From: Pseudomonadota bacterium
GTDB taxonomy: Bacteria; Pseudomonadota; Alphaproteobacteria; Rhizobiales; Beijerinckiaceae
Assembly (NCBI GenBank): GCA_020161575.1
Contig: JAIUNR010000006.1
Span: 186,001 to 250,000 of the forward strand
DNA length: 64,000 nucleotides
Direction of reading: 5' to 3'
The notes under the pieces were generated by a model, which saw nothing but the letters and a program-made list of their open reading frames with translations, was not told the DNA's origin and searched no databases. The position numbers and the translations under genes are program-made. Each line of letters begins with the position of its first letter. Position 1 is the first letter of the stretch. Below, one piece after another: positions 56,523-64,000 of this stretch.

Positions 56523-57592
56523 GAATTTCCGTCGCGCTCGAGCGTCGCGCCACCATCTCCTGGTCCCGGCGCCTGCTCACGCCCTTCGCGGCGCTCGCCA
56601 CCGCTTTGGCCATCGGCGCGATCATCGTCGCGATCATGGGCAAATCGCCGCTCGCGGCCCTGCGTGTCTTCGTGCTCGATCCGCTGACGGATCCCTGGGC
56701 CTTGCAGGAAGTTCTGCTCAAGGCCACGCCGCTGCTGCTGATCGCGGTCGGGCTTCTTTTCTGTTTCCGCGCGAGCCGGTGGAATATCGGCGCCGAGGGG
56801 CAGTTCCTCGTGGGCGGACTGTGCGGCGGCGGCGTCGCGATCCTCACGCATGGCATGAGCGGGGCATGGATCCTTCCCGCCATGCTGATCGCGGGCGCGC
56901 TGGGCGGGCTTCTCTATGCCGCCATTCCGGCCGTGCTGCGCAACCGGCTGGGCATTTCGGAAATCCTCACCAGCCTGATGCTGGTCTATATCGCCGAATT
57001 GCTGCTCGATTATCTCGTGCGCGGCCCGTGGCGAGACCCGAAAGGGTTCAATTTCCCGCAATCCGTCGCCTTTTCGGATTCCGCGATCCTGAGCCCGCTT
57101 CTGGGCGGCGGGCGTATCCATGCCGGTTTCATCCTGGCCCTGATCGCATTGGGGATCGCCGTTATCCTGTTCCGCCGCACCCTGTTCGGCTTTGCCGTCT
57201 CGGCAAGCGGGGAGGCGCCGGCGGCCGCGAATTTCGCCGGGTTCAACGAGAAACGGATCACGCTGATCGTCTTCGCGATTTCCGGCGCGCTGGCGGGGTT
57301 GGCCGGCATCGTCGAAGTGGCGGGGCAGGTGCAGCAGCTCAGGCCCGGCCTTGGACAGGGCCTCGGCTTCACGGCGATCATCGTTGCCTTTCTTGGCCGG
57401 CTGAGCCCGATCGGCGCGGGGTTCTCCGCTCTGGTCATCGCAATCCTTCTCATCGGGGCGGAAAGCGCGCAGGTCGTGCTGAAACTGCCTTTCGATCTCA
57501 CGCGCTTCTTCATGGGGCTGCTTCTGATCTGCGTGCTGGTCGGAGAGAGTCTCGAGCGCTACCGCATCGTCATCCGGCGCAAGGAGGGCTGA
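56519..57592 (+). CDS. BMP-family ABC transporter permease, subunit 1
   Basis: 357-residue inner-membrane permease of the BPD_transp_2 family (YufP/NupP type), about 8-10 TM helices. Diagnostic stretches are FRASRWNIGAEGQFLVGG, LRNRLGISEILTSLMLVYIAE, and GLGFTAIIVAFLGRLSP near the C-terminus. It pairs with the following permease to form the heterodimeric pore. Overlaps the ATPase gene by 4 bp. Confidence 0.92.
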   Translation: MRISVALERRATISWSRRLLTPFAALATALAIGAIIVAIMGKSPLAALRVFVLDPLTDPWALQEVLLKATPLLLIAVGLLFCFRASRWNIGAEGQFLVGGLCGGGVAILTHGMSGAWILPAMLIAGALGGLLYAAIPAVLRNRLGISEILTSLMLVYIAELLLDYLVRGPWRDPKGFNFPQSVAFSDSAILSPLLGGGRIHAGFILALIALGIAVILFRRTLFGFAVSASGEAPAAANFAGFNEKRITLIVFAISGALAGLAGIVEVAGQVQQLRPGLGQGLGFTAIIVAFLGRLSPIGAGFSALVIAILLIGAESAQVVLKLPFDLTRFFMGLLLICVLVGESLERYRIVIRRKEG

Positions 57593-57595
57593 GGC

Positions 57596-58516
57596 ATGCT
57601 TGAACTGGCGCCGTTCATCATCGCCACCATTCTCACCGCCGCCACGCCGCTGCTGATCGCGGCGCTGGGCGAGCATGTCGTCGAGCGCGCGGGCGTGCTC
57701 AATCTCGGCGTCGAGGGAATGATGATCACCGGGGCGGCGAGCGGTTTCGCCGCGGCTGTCCTGCTCGATTCCAGCATCGCCGGGCTCGCGGCGGGCGCCG
57801 TTGCCGGCATGGCGCTGGCGGCGTTTTTCGCTCTTCTCGTTGTCTATCTCGCGACCAATCAGGTTGCGACGGGCCTCGCGCTCACCATTCTCGGCCTCGG
57901 ACTCGCGGGGCTGATCGGGCAGAATTTCGTCGGCCAGCCGCGCGCGCCGATACCGCCGATCGAGATCCCCCTGCTCAAGGATATTCCCTTGCTCGGCAAG
58001 GCGATTTTCACGGGGGACCCGGTCTTCTACCTCTCGCTCCTCCTGCTGGCGGGGACGGCTTACGGGCTCAACCGGACGCGGTTCGGCCTTCTGTTGCGCG
58101 CGGTGGGCGAGAACCACGCTTCCGCCCATGCGATCGGGCTGCCGGTCCGGCGCATCCGCTTTCTCGCGATTCTCTTCGGCGGGCTGCTGGCGGGGCTGGC
58201 GGGTGCCTATCTCTCGCTGATCTACACGCGCTTCTGGTCGCCCGGCATGAGCGCGGGGCGCGGCTGGATCGCGCTGGCGTTGGTCGTCTTCGCGGCGGGG
58301 CATGTCTGGCGGCTGGTGCTCGGCGCCTATCTGTTCGGCGCGATCACGGTTGCGCAGCTTCATGCGCAGGCCGGCGCGATCGCGCTTCCATCGCAGCTGC
58401 TTTCGGCATTACCCTATGTGATGACGATCGGCGCGCTTGTGGTGCTCTCGCTTTCAGGCAGAAAGGGCGCCGGTGCGGCTGGCTCGCTCGGCCAGCCTTT
58501 CGTGCCCGAACGATAG
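57596..58516 (+). CDS. BMP-family ABC transporter permease, subunit 2
   Basis: 306-residue permease (YufQ/NupQ type) with TM segments throughout and the family stretch ERAGVLNLGVEGMMITGA, TNQVATGLALTILGLGLAGL, and GAYLSLIYTRFWSPGMSAGRG. It starts 3 bp after the first permease stop. A strong stem-loop separates it from the binding-protein gene, as often seen where the binding protein is needed in excess. Confidence 0.92.
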   Translation: MLELAPFIIATILTAATPLLIAALGEHVVERAGVLNLGVEGMMITGAASGFAAAVLLDSSIAGLAAGAVAGMALAAFFALLVVYLATNQVATGLALTILGLGLAGLIGQNFVGQPRAPIPPIEIPLLKDIPLLGKAIFTGDPVFYLSLLLLAGTAYGLNRTRFGLLLRAVGENHASAHAIGLPVRRIRFLAILFGGLLAGLAGAYLSLIYTRFWSPGMSAGRGWIALALVVFAAGHVWRLVLGAYLFGAITVAQLHAQAGAIALPSQLLSALPYVMTIGALVVLSLSGRKGAGAAGSLGQPFVPER

Positions 58517-58530
58517 CGTCTTTTACACGC

Positions 58531-58563
58531 GATCCGTCCCGCGCGGCGTGGCGCGGACGGATC
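58531..58563 (+). other. stem-loop between permease and binding-protein genes
   Basis: Inverted repeat GATCCGTC/GACGGATC (58531-58538 with 58556-58563), continuing inward after one unpaired C with CGCGC/GCGCG (58540-58544 with 58551-58555) around a 6-base loop. No U run follows. It is likely a 5' stabiliser or partial attenuator that uncouples binding-protein mRNA from the rest of the operon. Confidence 0.6.
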
Positions 58564-58594
58564 CCTTCCATCCACGCGAGAAACGGGGGGAGCA

Positions 58595-59662
58595 ATGTCT
58601 CGTACCATTACCCTGAGCGCACTCGCGCTCACCTGCACGCTGGCCCTGCCGGCGATGGCGCAGGAAAAGCTCAAGATCGGCTTCATCTATGTCGGGCCGG
58701 TCGGAGATTTCGGCTGGTCTTATCAGCATGATCAGGGCCGCAAGGCGATCGAGAAGGCGTTTCCGGGCCGCGTCGAGACCACTTTCATCGAGAATGTGCC
58801 CGAAGCCGATTCCGAACGGTCGATCGAGCAACTCGCGCGCACCGGCCACAAGCTGATCTTCACCACTTCCTTCGGCTTCATGGAGCCGACGCTGAAGGTT
58901 GCGAAGAAATACCCGGATGTGAAATTCGAGCACGCCACGGGTTTCAAGCGCGACAAGAACGTCGCGACCTATTCCGCGAAGTTCCATGAAGGGCGCTTCA
59001 TCATCGGCAAGATCGCCGGCAAGCTCACGAAATCGAACACGATCGGCTATGTCGGCGCCATGCCGATCCCGGAAGTGATCGCGGGTATCAACGCCTTCTA
59101 TCTCGGCGCGAAGAGCGTCAATCCCAACGTCAAGATCAAGATCGCCTGGGCGAATACCTGGTTCGATCCCGGCAAGGAAGGCGATGCGGCCAAGGCGCTG
59201 ATGGATCAGGGCGCGGATATCCTCACCCAGCACACGGATAGCCCCGCGCCGCTGCAAAAAGCGGCCGAGCGCAATATCTATGCGTTCGGGCAGGCCTCGG
59301 ACATGACGCTTTTCGCGCCCAAGCACATCCTGACCTCGATCATCGACGATTGGGCGCCCTATTACGTGGAGCGCACCAAGGCGGTTCTCGACGGCAACTG
59401 GCAGAGCCAGGACGTTTTCGATGGCCTCGCCAAGGGCAAGGTCAAGATGGGCGCCTATATGAACATGCCCGAGGATGTGAAGAAGCTCGCGCAGGAAACC
59501 GAGGCGGCGATCAAGGCAGGCACGGCTGATCCGTTCATGTGCCCGGTCATCGCGCAGGACGGCAAGACTGTGGAATGCAAGGGCGGCAACAAGCTCTCTG
59601 ACGAGCAGGTTGTCGGCATGATGTTCTACGTGCAGGGCATCGAGGGCACGATCCCGAAATAA
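58595..59662 (+). CDS. BMP-family substrate-binding protein (PnrA-like)
   Basis: Periplasmic binding protein of the basic membrane protein/PnrA family, 355 residues. Signal peptide with cleavage at about residue 22 (PAMAQ); there is no lipobox cysteine. The body has KIGFIYVGPVGDFGWSYQHDQG, IFTTSFGFMEP, and the second-domain IGYVGAMPIPEVIAGINAF and ADILTQHTDSPAP. Relatives bind nucleosides such as guanosine and adenosine, or nucleobases. GGGGGGAG lies just upstream of the ATG, a very strong ribosome-binding site. Last gene of the transporter operon. Confidence 0.93.
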   Translation: MSRTITLSALALTCTLALPAMAQEKLKIGFIYVGPVGDFGWSYQHDQGRKAIEKAFPGRVETTFIENVPEADSERSIEQLARTGHKLIFTTSFGFMEPTLKVAKKYPDVKFEHATGFKRDKNVATYSAKFHEGRFIIGKIAGKLTKSNTIGYVGAMPIPEVIAGINAFYLGAKSVNPNVKIKIAWANTWFDPGKEGDAAKALMDQGADILTQHTDSPAPLQKAAERNIYAFGQASDMTLFAPKHILTSIIDDWAPYYVERTKAVLDGNWQSQDVFDGLAKGKVKMGAYMNMPEDVKKLAQETEAAIKAGTADPFMCPVIAQDGKTVECKGGNKLSDEQVVGMMFYVQGIEGTIPK

Positions 59663-59671
59663 GGGGGGCGC

Positions 59672-59700
59672 CCGGCCTGTTCAGGCAGCCAACAGGCCGG
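59672..59700 (+). terminator. probable transcription end of the BMP operon (stem-loop without U tract)
   Basis: Perfect 10-bp stem CCGGCCTGTT/AACAGGCCGG (59672-59681 with 59691-59700), 9-base loop, not followed by T. A second small palindrome, GGAGCTGTCAGCTCC, overlaps the stop codon of the convergent EamA gene. Could be a Rho-independent-like end for either direction. Confidence 0.45.
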
Positions 59701-59705
59701 AGCTG

Positions 59706-60620
59706 TCAGCTCCGGCCCCTCGACATCGAGACAAGGTACACGCCGCCGAGGATGATGAAGCCGGCGGCAATCTCGCGCAGGGTCAGGGTTTCCCCCAGCA
59801 GGATCGCCGAAAGGACCAGCGCCCAGACCGGAACGATGTAGCCCAGCATGGCAGCGCGGGTGGGACCGGCGGCGCGAATGATGAACATGAACATCACGAT
59901 GGGCATCGCGGTCGAAACCAGCCCCAGAAAGAGCACCAGCGGATACTGGGTCCCGAAGGCAGCGAAGCTGCCTGCGCCGGTCGTGAACAGCGCGATCAGG
60001 CTTGCGAACAGGCCCGAGAAAACCTGCTGGCCGAGCGCAAGGCGCCGGGGATCCGCAACCGGAAGCCAGCGGACATAGATGTTGGCGAGCGAGTAGCTGA
60101 CCGCCGTTCCAAGCATCGCCAGGGCCGCAAGCGCCGTCGCACCGCTCCCCGAAAGGCGCGGCCAGACCAGAAGCGCGACTCCGATAATGCCAAGCGCGAT
60201 CCCCAGAAGCCTGCGCGGCGTGAGCCGCTCATCCGCGAATAGCTGGCTCGCAAGCAAGGCGGTGATCAGGGGGCCGGAGGCCTGGATCATCGAGGCCTGC
60301 CCCGCCGGCATGGTCTGGATCGCATAATTCACCAGCACATTGGCAAGCCAGCCGTTCAGCGTCCCAAGCGCGATCCAGTCGAGGATCTCGCGCCGGGAAC
60401 GCGGGATGATGTCTTCGCCGATCGCCAGGAACCACAGGATCAGCGCGCTGGCGCCGATCAACCCGCGCAAGGCGGCCAGCGTGATCGGCGGGAACGCCCC
60501 GTCCAGCATCTTGATCAAGGGGAAGCCCGAGCCCCAGAGCAGGCCGGTAAGGACCATCAAGCCGACAATCGCCAACGGGCTCTTGCCGTTGAGCGATGGA
60601 ACCGAGGAAGTGGAATTCAC
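59706..60620 (-). CDS. EamA/DMT-family transporter
   Basis: 304-residue ten-TM permease with two EamA repeats (about 15-150 and 165-300), including [17 protein letters not shown], the repeat-end [16 protein letters not shown], and the late [22 protein letters not shown]. Substrate unknown; unrelated in detail to the EamA protein at 13.4 kb. The start is GTG 60620, overlapping the rimO stop as GTGA, so it is translationally coupled to rimO. Confidence 0.9.
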   Translation of the reverse strand: MNSTSSVPSLNGKSPLAIVGLMVLTGLLWGSGFPLIKMLDGAFPPITLAALRGLIGASALILWFLAIGEDIIPRSRREILDWIALGTLNGWLANVLVNYAIQTMPAGQASMIQASGPLITALLASQLFADERLTPRRLLGIALGIIGVALLVWPRLSGSGATALAALAMLGTAVSYSLANIYVRWLPVADPRRLALGQQVFSGLFASLIALFTTGAGSFAAFGTQYPLVLFLGLVSTAMPIVMFMFIIRAAGPTRAAMLGYIVPVWALVLSAILLGETLTLREIAAGFIILGGVYLVSMSRGRS

Positions 60621-61951
60621 GCAAGCACCCCATGGAGGTCATAAGCATCGGCGCGCTCGATTTTCACCGAGACGATATCGCCGGCACGCAGGGGACGACG
60701 CGCGGCGACATAAACGGCGCCGTCGATTTCCGGGGCATCCCAGATCGAGCGCCCCTTCGAAACCGTGGGGCCGGGCGCATCGATAATCACCTTGATCCGC
60801 TGGCCCACGCGGCGCTGGAGTAGCTTCGCGGAGATCGGCTGCTGATGCGCCATGAAGCGATCGTAGCGGCGCTGCTGCTCCTCGGGCGGAACCGCGGCGA
60901 GGCCGAGGTCATTGGCGCTCGCGCCGCGCACCGGCTCGTATTTGAAGGCGCCGACGCGTTCGAGCTTCGCGGCAGAGAGGAAGCCGAGCAACTCCGAAAA
61001 ATCCTCCTCCGTCTCGCCGGGGAAGCCAACGATGAAGGTCGAACGGATGGCAAGATCCGGCCGGATCTCGCGCCATTTCTCGATGCGCTGGAGGATCTTT
61101 TCCGCATGGGCGGGACGGCGCATCGCCTTGAGCACATTCGGCGCGGCATGCTGGAAGGGAATATCGAGATAGGGCAGCACCATGCCGCCGCTATCATGCA
61201 TCTCGCCCATCAGGGGAATGACGTCATCGACACTCGGATAGGGGTAGACGTAGTGCATGCGCACCCAGATTCCGAGCGTCGCCAGCGCCTTCGAGAGATC
61301 GAGGAAGCGGGTACGGTACTCGACATCGTTCCAAACGCTCGGCGCGTATTTGAGATCGACGCCGTAAGCCGAGGTATCCTGGCTGATGACGAGGATTTCC
61401 TTCACCCCCGCCTTGACCAGCTTCTCGGCCTCGCGCATCACCTCGGCAAGCGGACGCGAGACGAGATCGCCGCGCAATTTCGGGATGATGCAGAAGGTGC
61501 ACCGATTGTTGCAACCTTCTGAAATCTTTAGATAAGCATAGTGACGGGGCGTGAGCTTGACCCCCTGTTCCGGCACAAGATCGAGAAACGGGTTCGGGCT
61601 CGGTGGCGCGACCTCATGCACCGCCTCCATCACGCTCTCATAGGCTTGCGGGCCGGTGATGGCGGCGACGCCGGGATAGGCCTCGCGGATCTGCTCCGGC
61701 TCCGCGCCCATGCAGCCGGTGACGATGACCTTGCCGTTCTCCGCCATGCCCTTGCCGATGGCTTCGAGGCTTTCGGCCTTGGCGCTGTCGAGGAAGCCGC
61801 AGGTATTGACGATGACGAGATCCGCCCCCGCGTGGGTTTTCGTCAATTCGTAGCCTTCGGCGCGCAGCTTCGTGATGATGCGCTCGCTGTCGACCAGCGC
61901 CTTGGGGCAGCCGAGGGAAACGAAGGAAATCTTCGGGGCGGTTTCGGACAT
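60617..61951 (-). CDS. rimO: ribosomal protein S12 methylthiotransferase RimO
   Basis: Radical-SAM methylthiotransferase modifying Asp88/89 of S12. The 444 residues have the UPF0004 domain with Cys15, Cys51 and Cys80 (second cluster), the radical-SAM triad Cys147, Cys151 and Cys154 in [13 protein letters not shown], and a C-terminal TRAM domain (about 375-440). The segment [12 protein letters not shown] is typical of RimO rather than MiaB. First gene of a rimO-EamA pair. About 118 bp separate it from the RTX protein gene upstream on the same strand. Confidence 0.95.
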   Translation of the reverse strand: MSETAPKISFVSLGCPKALVDSERIITKLRAEGYELTKTHAGADLVIVNTCGFLDSAKAESLEAIGKGMAENGKVIVTGCMGAEPEQIREAYPGVAAITGPQAYESVMEAVHEVAPPSPNPFLDLVPEQGVKLTPRHYAYLKISEGCNNRCTFCIIPKLRGDLVSRPLAEVMREAEKLVKAGVKEILVISQDTSAYGVDLKYAPSVWNDVEYRTRFLDLSKALATLGIWVRMHYVYPYPSVDDVIPLMGEMHDSGGMVLPYLDIPFQHAAPNVLKAMRRPAHAEKILQRIEKWREIRPDLAIRSTFIVGFPGETEEDFSELLGFLSAAKLERVGAFKYEPVRGASANDLGLAAVPPEEQQRRYDRFMAHQQPISAKLLQRRVGQRIKVIIDAPGPTVSKGRSIWDAPEIDGAVYVAARRPLRAGDIVSVKIERADAYDLHGVLA

Positions 61952-62069
61952 ATCAAGCCTTCATGCGCGATGCGGCGCAGATCTCGTAAAAGCGGCTCCT
62001 TATGCCCGAAAGCGCGTAATTGGAAAGGAAAAAGAACGGCGCTGGATGCGCCGCCGCGATTTGCCTCCA

Positions 62070-63206
62070 TCACAGCATCAGCACCGAGCCGTCGCTGAAG
62101 GAGAGCTGTTCGATTCCGGTCAGGGTGATGCGCCCGTCATAGCTGCCATCGGCAAGCAACTGGCGGATCTCGTGGAGGCGCGTCTCGCTCACGCCGTCCT
62201 CGCCGAGAACCATGCCGAAATCCTCGATCGCCCAATCCGACGCCGTGCCTTCGAGCGAGACGATATCGTATCCCTCGCCACCGGCTGCAAGATCGCCGCC
62301 CGCGAGATTGTAGAAGAAATCATTCCCTGCCTCACCGAAAAGGCGATCTTCGCCACCGCCATGGAGCGTGTCATTGCCGGCACCGGCATAGAGGAGATCT
62401 GTCCCTGCGCCGCCATCAAGAAAATCCGCGCCGTCATCCCCGAAGAGGTAATCATCACCATTCCCGCCGAAAACGGCATCGTCGCCCCCATTGCCGGCCA
62501 AAGTATCGTTGCCGTCTTCGCCGATCAGCACATTGGCGCTGCCATCGCCGATCAGCCAATCATCGTAGTGCGAGCCGATCAGGTTCTCGATGGAATTGAA
62601 GGTGTCGGTCGCGGCCGCGCCGCCATTCATCGTGGAATCATTGAGCGAAGCAATGGCGCCCTGTGTGGCACGGCCATAGCTCACCCAGTCATTGCCGGTT
62701 CCACCGGCGAAAAGATCCGGCCCGTCTCCCGAATAGGTGCCGGCGCCGGTCGAGTAGATGAGATCGTCACCGCTGCCGCCGAAGACCTTGTCGGCGCCGC
62801 CGCCATCCTCGATCGTATCACCGCCTTCCTGGCCGAAGAGCATATCATTGCCGCTGCCGCCATCGATGATATCGCTTCCGGCCCCGCCAAGGATGTAATC
62901 GCTGCCGCCCGAGCCAGACAGGAAATCGCTGAAATCCCCGCCGACCATCACGTCGTCGCCGTTGCCACCCCAGATCAGGACATGGTTCTGGTTCATCGAG
63001 ACATAGACCCTGCCGACATCGCCGGGGGGAGCGAAGGCGGCATCGAGCACAGGCACCGTGCTCCAGTCCATGTACGGGCTGAAGCGGTGGGCAAGCCCCC
63101 AGGAGCTGTTCCAGACATTCGCGAGCCCAGCCTCGTCATGGTCGGCGTAGGAATAGAAGGGCGCTGCGGCGCCGGCGAACGGTGACTTGATTTTCAGGAT
63201 TGTCAT
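62070..63206 (-). CDS. calcium-binding RTX-repeat protein
   Basis: 378-residue protein with a non-repeat N-terminal part (about 1-75; contains NVWNSSWGLAHRFSPYMDWS), then many RTX nonapeptides of the GGxGxDxxx type (for example GGNGDDVMVG, GGAGSDIIDG, GGSGNDMLFG, GGNGDDYLFG, GGAGTDLLYA) over about 80-320, and a C-terminal domain with LTGIEQLSFSDGSVL, a motif seen at the end of other bacterial repeat proteins. There is no N-terminal signal, as expected for type I secretion, but no T1SS genes are nearby. Far smaller than RTX toxins. ATG 63206 follows GAAAGG; the longer start at 63245 lacks a site. Confidence 0.88.
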   Translation of the reverse strand: MTILKIKSPFAGAAAPFYSYADHDEAGLANVWNSSWGLAHRFSPYMDWSTVPVLDAAFAPPGDVGRVYVSMNQNHVLIWGGNGDDVMVGGDFSDFLSGSGGSDYILGGAGSDIIDGGSGNDMLFGQEGGDTIEDGGGADKVFGGSGDDLIYSTGAGTYSGDGPDLFAGGTGNDWVSYGRATQGAIASLNDSTMNGGAAATDTFNSIENLIGSHYDDWLIGDGSANVLIGEDGNDTLAGNGGDDAVFGGNGDDYLFGDDGADFLDGGAGTDLLYAGAGNDTLHGGGEDRLFGEAGNDFFYNLAGGDLAAGGEGYDIVSLEGTASDWAIEDFGMVLGEDGVSETRLHEIRQLLADGSYDGRITLTGIEQLSFSDGSVLML

Positions 63207-63292
63207 GGCGAAACCTTTCAAGCTGTGAGCCGTGGACAGGCGCAACCATCATTGAAAGGGGGAGCCTTGTCGGTGCCGAACAGCACCTATCG

Positions 63293-64000
63293 TCAGGCCA
63301 GGCTTTCCAGCGGAAACGCCGTCACGTCGCGCAGAAGCGCAATGAAGCGCTCGGCCATATGCGCCGCCGCCTTCGCGCCTTTTGCCGCACTCGCCAGATG
63401 TGCTTCCCCCGCGACGCCTTCACGATGGGCATCCTCGGCGATCCAGCCCATGGCGACAGGGCCGGTCATGCGCAGGAGAGCGTAATCATCCGCCATGCGC
63501 AGCCCGCTCGGCACGAAATCGGCCGCGTTTTCCATCCGCACGCGGGAGGGGGCGAAATGGCGCATGAGGCTGGTTTCATAATCGCCCCCATGCAGGCCGA
63601 AAGCGAGGTCTTCCGCCGAAAACAATCCATCCGGCTGGCCCAGCTTCATCCATGAGCATTGCACCGCGAGCATCCCGTGGCGGATACGCAGATCGCGCAC
63701 CGCAAGCCCCATGACTTCGCTGTTGCCACCATGGGCGTTGACGATCACCAGCTTGCGCAATCCCGCCCGCGCGATGCTGTCGCCGATCTCGCCAAGCATG
63801 CGCAGCATCGTCTCGGGCGAAAGGCTCAATGTGCCGGGCGATCGGATATGCTCGCCGGAGGCGCCGATCGCCTGAACGGGCAGGAAAAGCGCGGTGAGAT
63901 CGTCGGGCATGCGCCGCATCACCTCGGCGCACAGACCACCGGCAATGATCGAATCCGTGCCGACGCTCAGATGCGGGCCGTGCTGCTCCGTCGCGGCGAT
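63293..64000 (-). CDS. creatininase-family protein (5' end beyond window)
   Basis: Metal-dependent amidohydrolase of the creatininase/ArfB-like family; the visible 236 codons run from inside the N-terminus to the stop. Conserved parts: EQHGPHLSVGTDSI (metal ligands Glu, His, and Asp), VNAHGGNSEV (histidine), and GLHGGDYETSLM. Members act in creatinine, mycofactocin or riboflavin/F420 pathways; without the rest of the gene or its neighbours the substrate is unknown. The frame stays open to the window edge, so the start lies further right. Confidence 0.87.
   Translation of the reverse strand: MAATEQHGPHLSVGTDSIIAGGLCAEVMRRMPDDLTALFLPVQAIGASGEHIRSPGTLSLSPETMLRMLGEIGDSIARAGLRKLVIVNAHGGNSEVMGLAVRDLRIRHGMLAVQCSWMKLGQPDGLFSAEDLAFGLHGGDYETSLMRHFAPSRVRMENAADFVPSGLRMADDYALLRMTGPVAMGWIAEDAHREGVAGEAHLASAAKGAKAAAHMAERFIALLRDVTAFPLESLA

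Noticed and set aside
55904-58363. 819-codon open frame on the minus strand opposite the transporter permeases
   Set aside because: It is antisense to three well-supported genes, has low-complexity Arg/Glu/Asp/Gln-rich composition and no domain; a by-product of high GC.
62070-63206. Tandem GGxGxD units as a DNA repeat or CRISPR-like array
   Set aside because: The periodicity is at protein level (RTX nonapeptides) in one long coding frame; there are no identical DNA repeats with spacers.

Overview
The window is ordinary chromosomal DNA from a GC-rich alphaproteobacterium, most likely order Hyphomicrobiales (Rhizobiales). The evidence is gene order and family membership: lptF/lptG/lptD/surA/rsmA divergent from pepA-holC; rpsB-tsf-pyrH-frr-uppS-cdsA-rseP-bamA-lpxD-fabZ-lpxA-lpxB; recG/sdhE-mfd; an HdaA-type DnaA homologue beside a PerM-type permease; IalB; an S2 protein with the long C-terminal extension; and a direct-repeat (GAAC-N7-GAAC) LexA box of the alphaproteobacterial type. 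I see no rRNA, tRNA, CRISPR array, IS element or prophage.

Layout. 1-6 kb: minus-strand outer-membrane biogenesis operon (lptF, lptG, lptD, a SurA-like chaperone, rsmA cut by the edge), with start/stop overlaps at the first three junctions. 6.2-12.2 kb: pepA, holC, a small secreted protein, an ABC-F ATPase, an aquaporin and ndk. 12.2-17.9 kb: accessory metabolism (nitrilase, EamA exporter coupled to a molybdopterin oxidoreductase, metaxin-like GST) and a WYL regulator facing the GST across a palindromic operator. 18-22.3 kb: purM-purN, a CDP-alcohol phosphatidyltransferase, a PerM-family permease and hdaA. 22.3-23.6 kb: an AT-rich small gene and a lone LysR regulator that look inserted. 23.6-40.2 kb: dnaE followed by the long translation / isoprenoid / phospholipid / outer-membrane / lipid A cluster. 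40.2-47 kb: DUF502 protein, recG, sdhE, mfd. 47-54.7 kb: a degenerate adenylate-forming protein, an oligopeptide-binding protein, IalB, HspQ, a lipid A acyltransferase, an AEC permease and a UbiH-type hydroxylase. 55-59.7 kb: a complete BMP-family (nucleoside/nucleobase-type) ABC transporter. 59.7-64 kb: EamA permease, rimO, a short RTX-repeat protein and a creatininase-family hydrolase cut by the right edge.

The most interesting site is at 23.60-23.78 kb. Between the LysR gene and dnaE lies a near-ideal sigma70 promoter (TTGACA, 17-bp spacer, TAGAAC) whose -10 is overlapped by a LexA box. It drives an unannotated 33-34-codon ORF for a single-pass membrane peptide, 17 bp ahead of dnaE. This looks like an SOS-induced membrane micropeptide comparable to the Caulobacter division inhibitor SidA, with the replicative polymerase placed downstream of the same damage-inducible promoter.

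A second theme is absence. Three genes normally embedded in these conserved clusters are missing from their expected slots: pdxA (surA/rsmA junction), dxr (cdsA/rseP junction) and lpxI (lpxA/lpxB junction). Loss of dxr and pdxA together hints at altered use of the DXP branch point, but relocated copies outside the window cannot be excluded.
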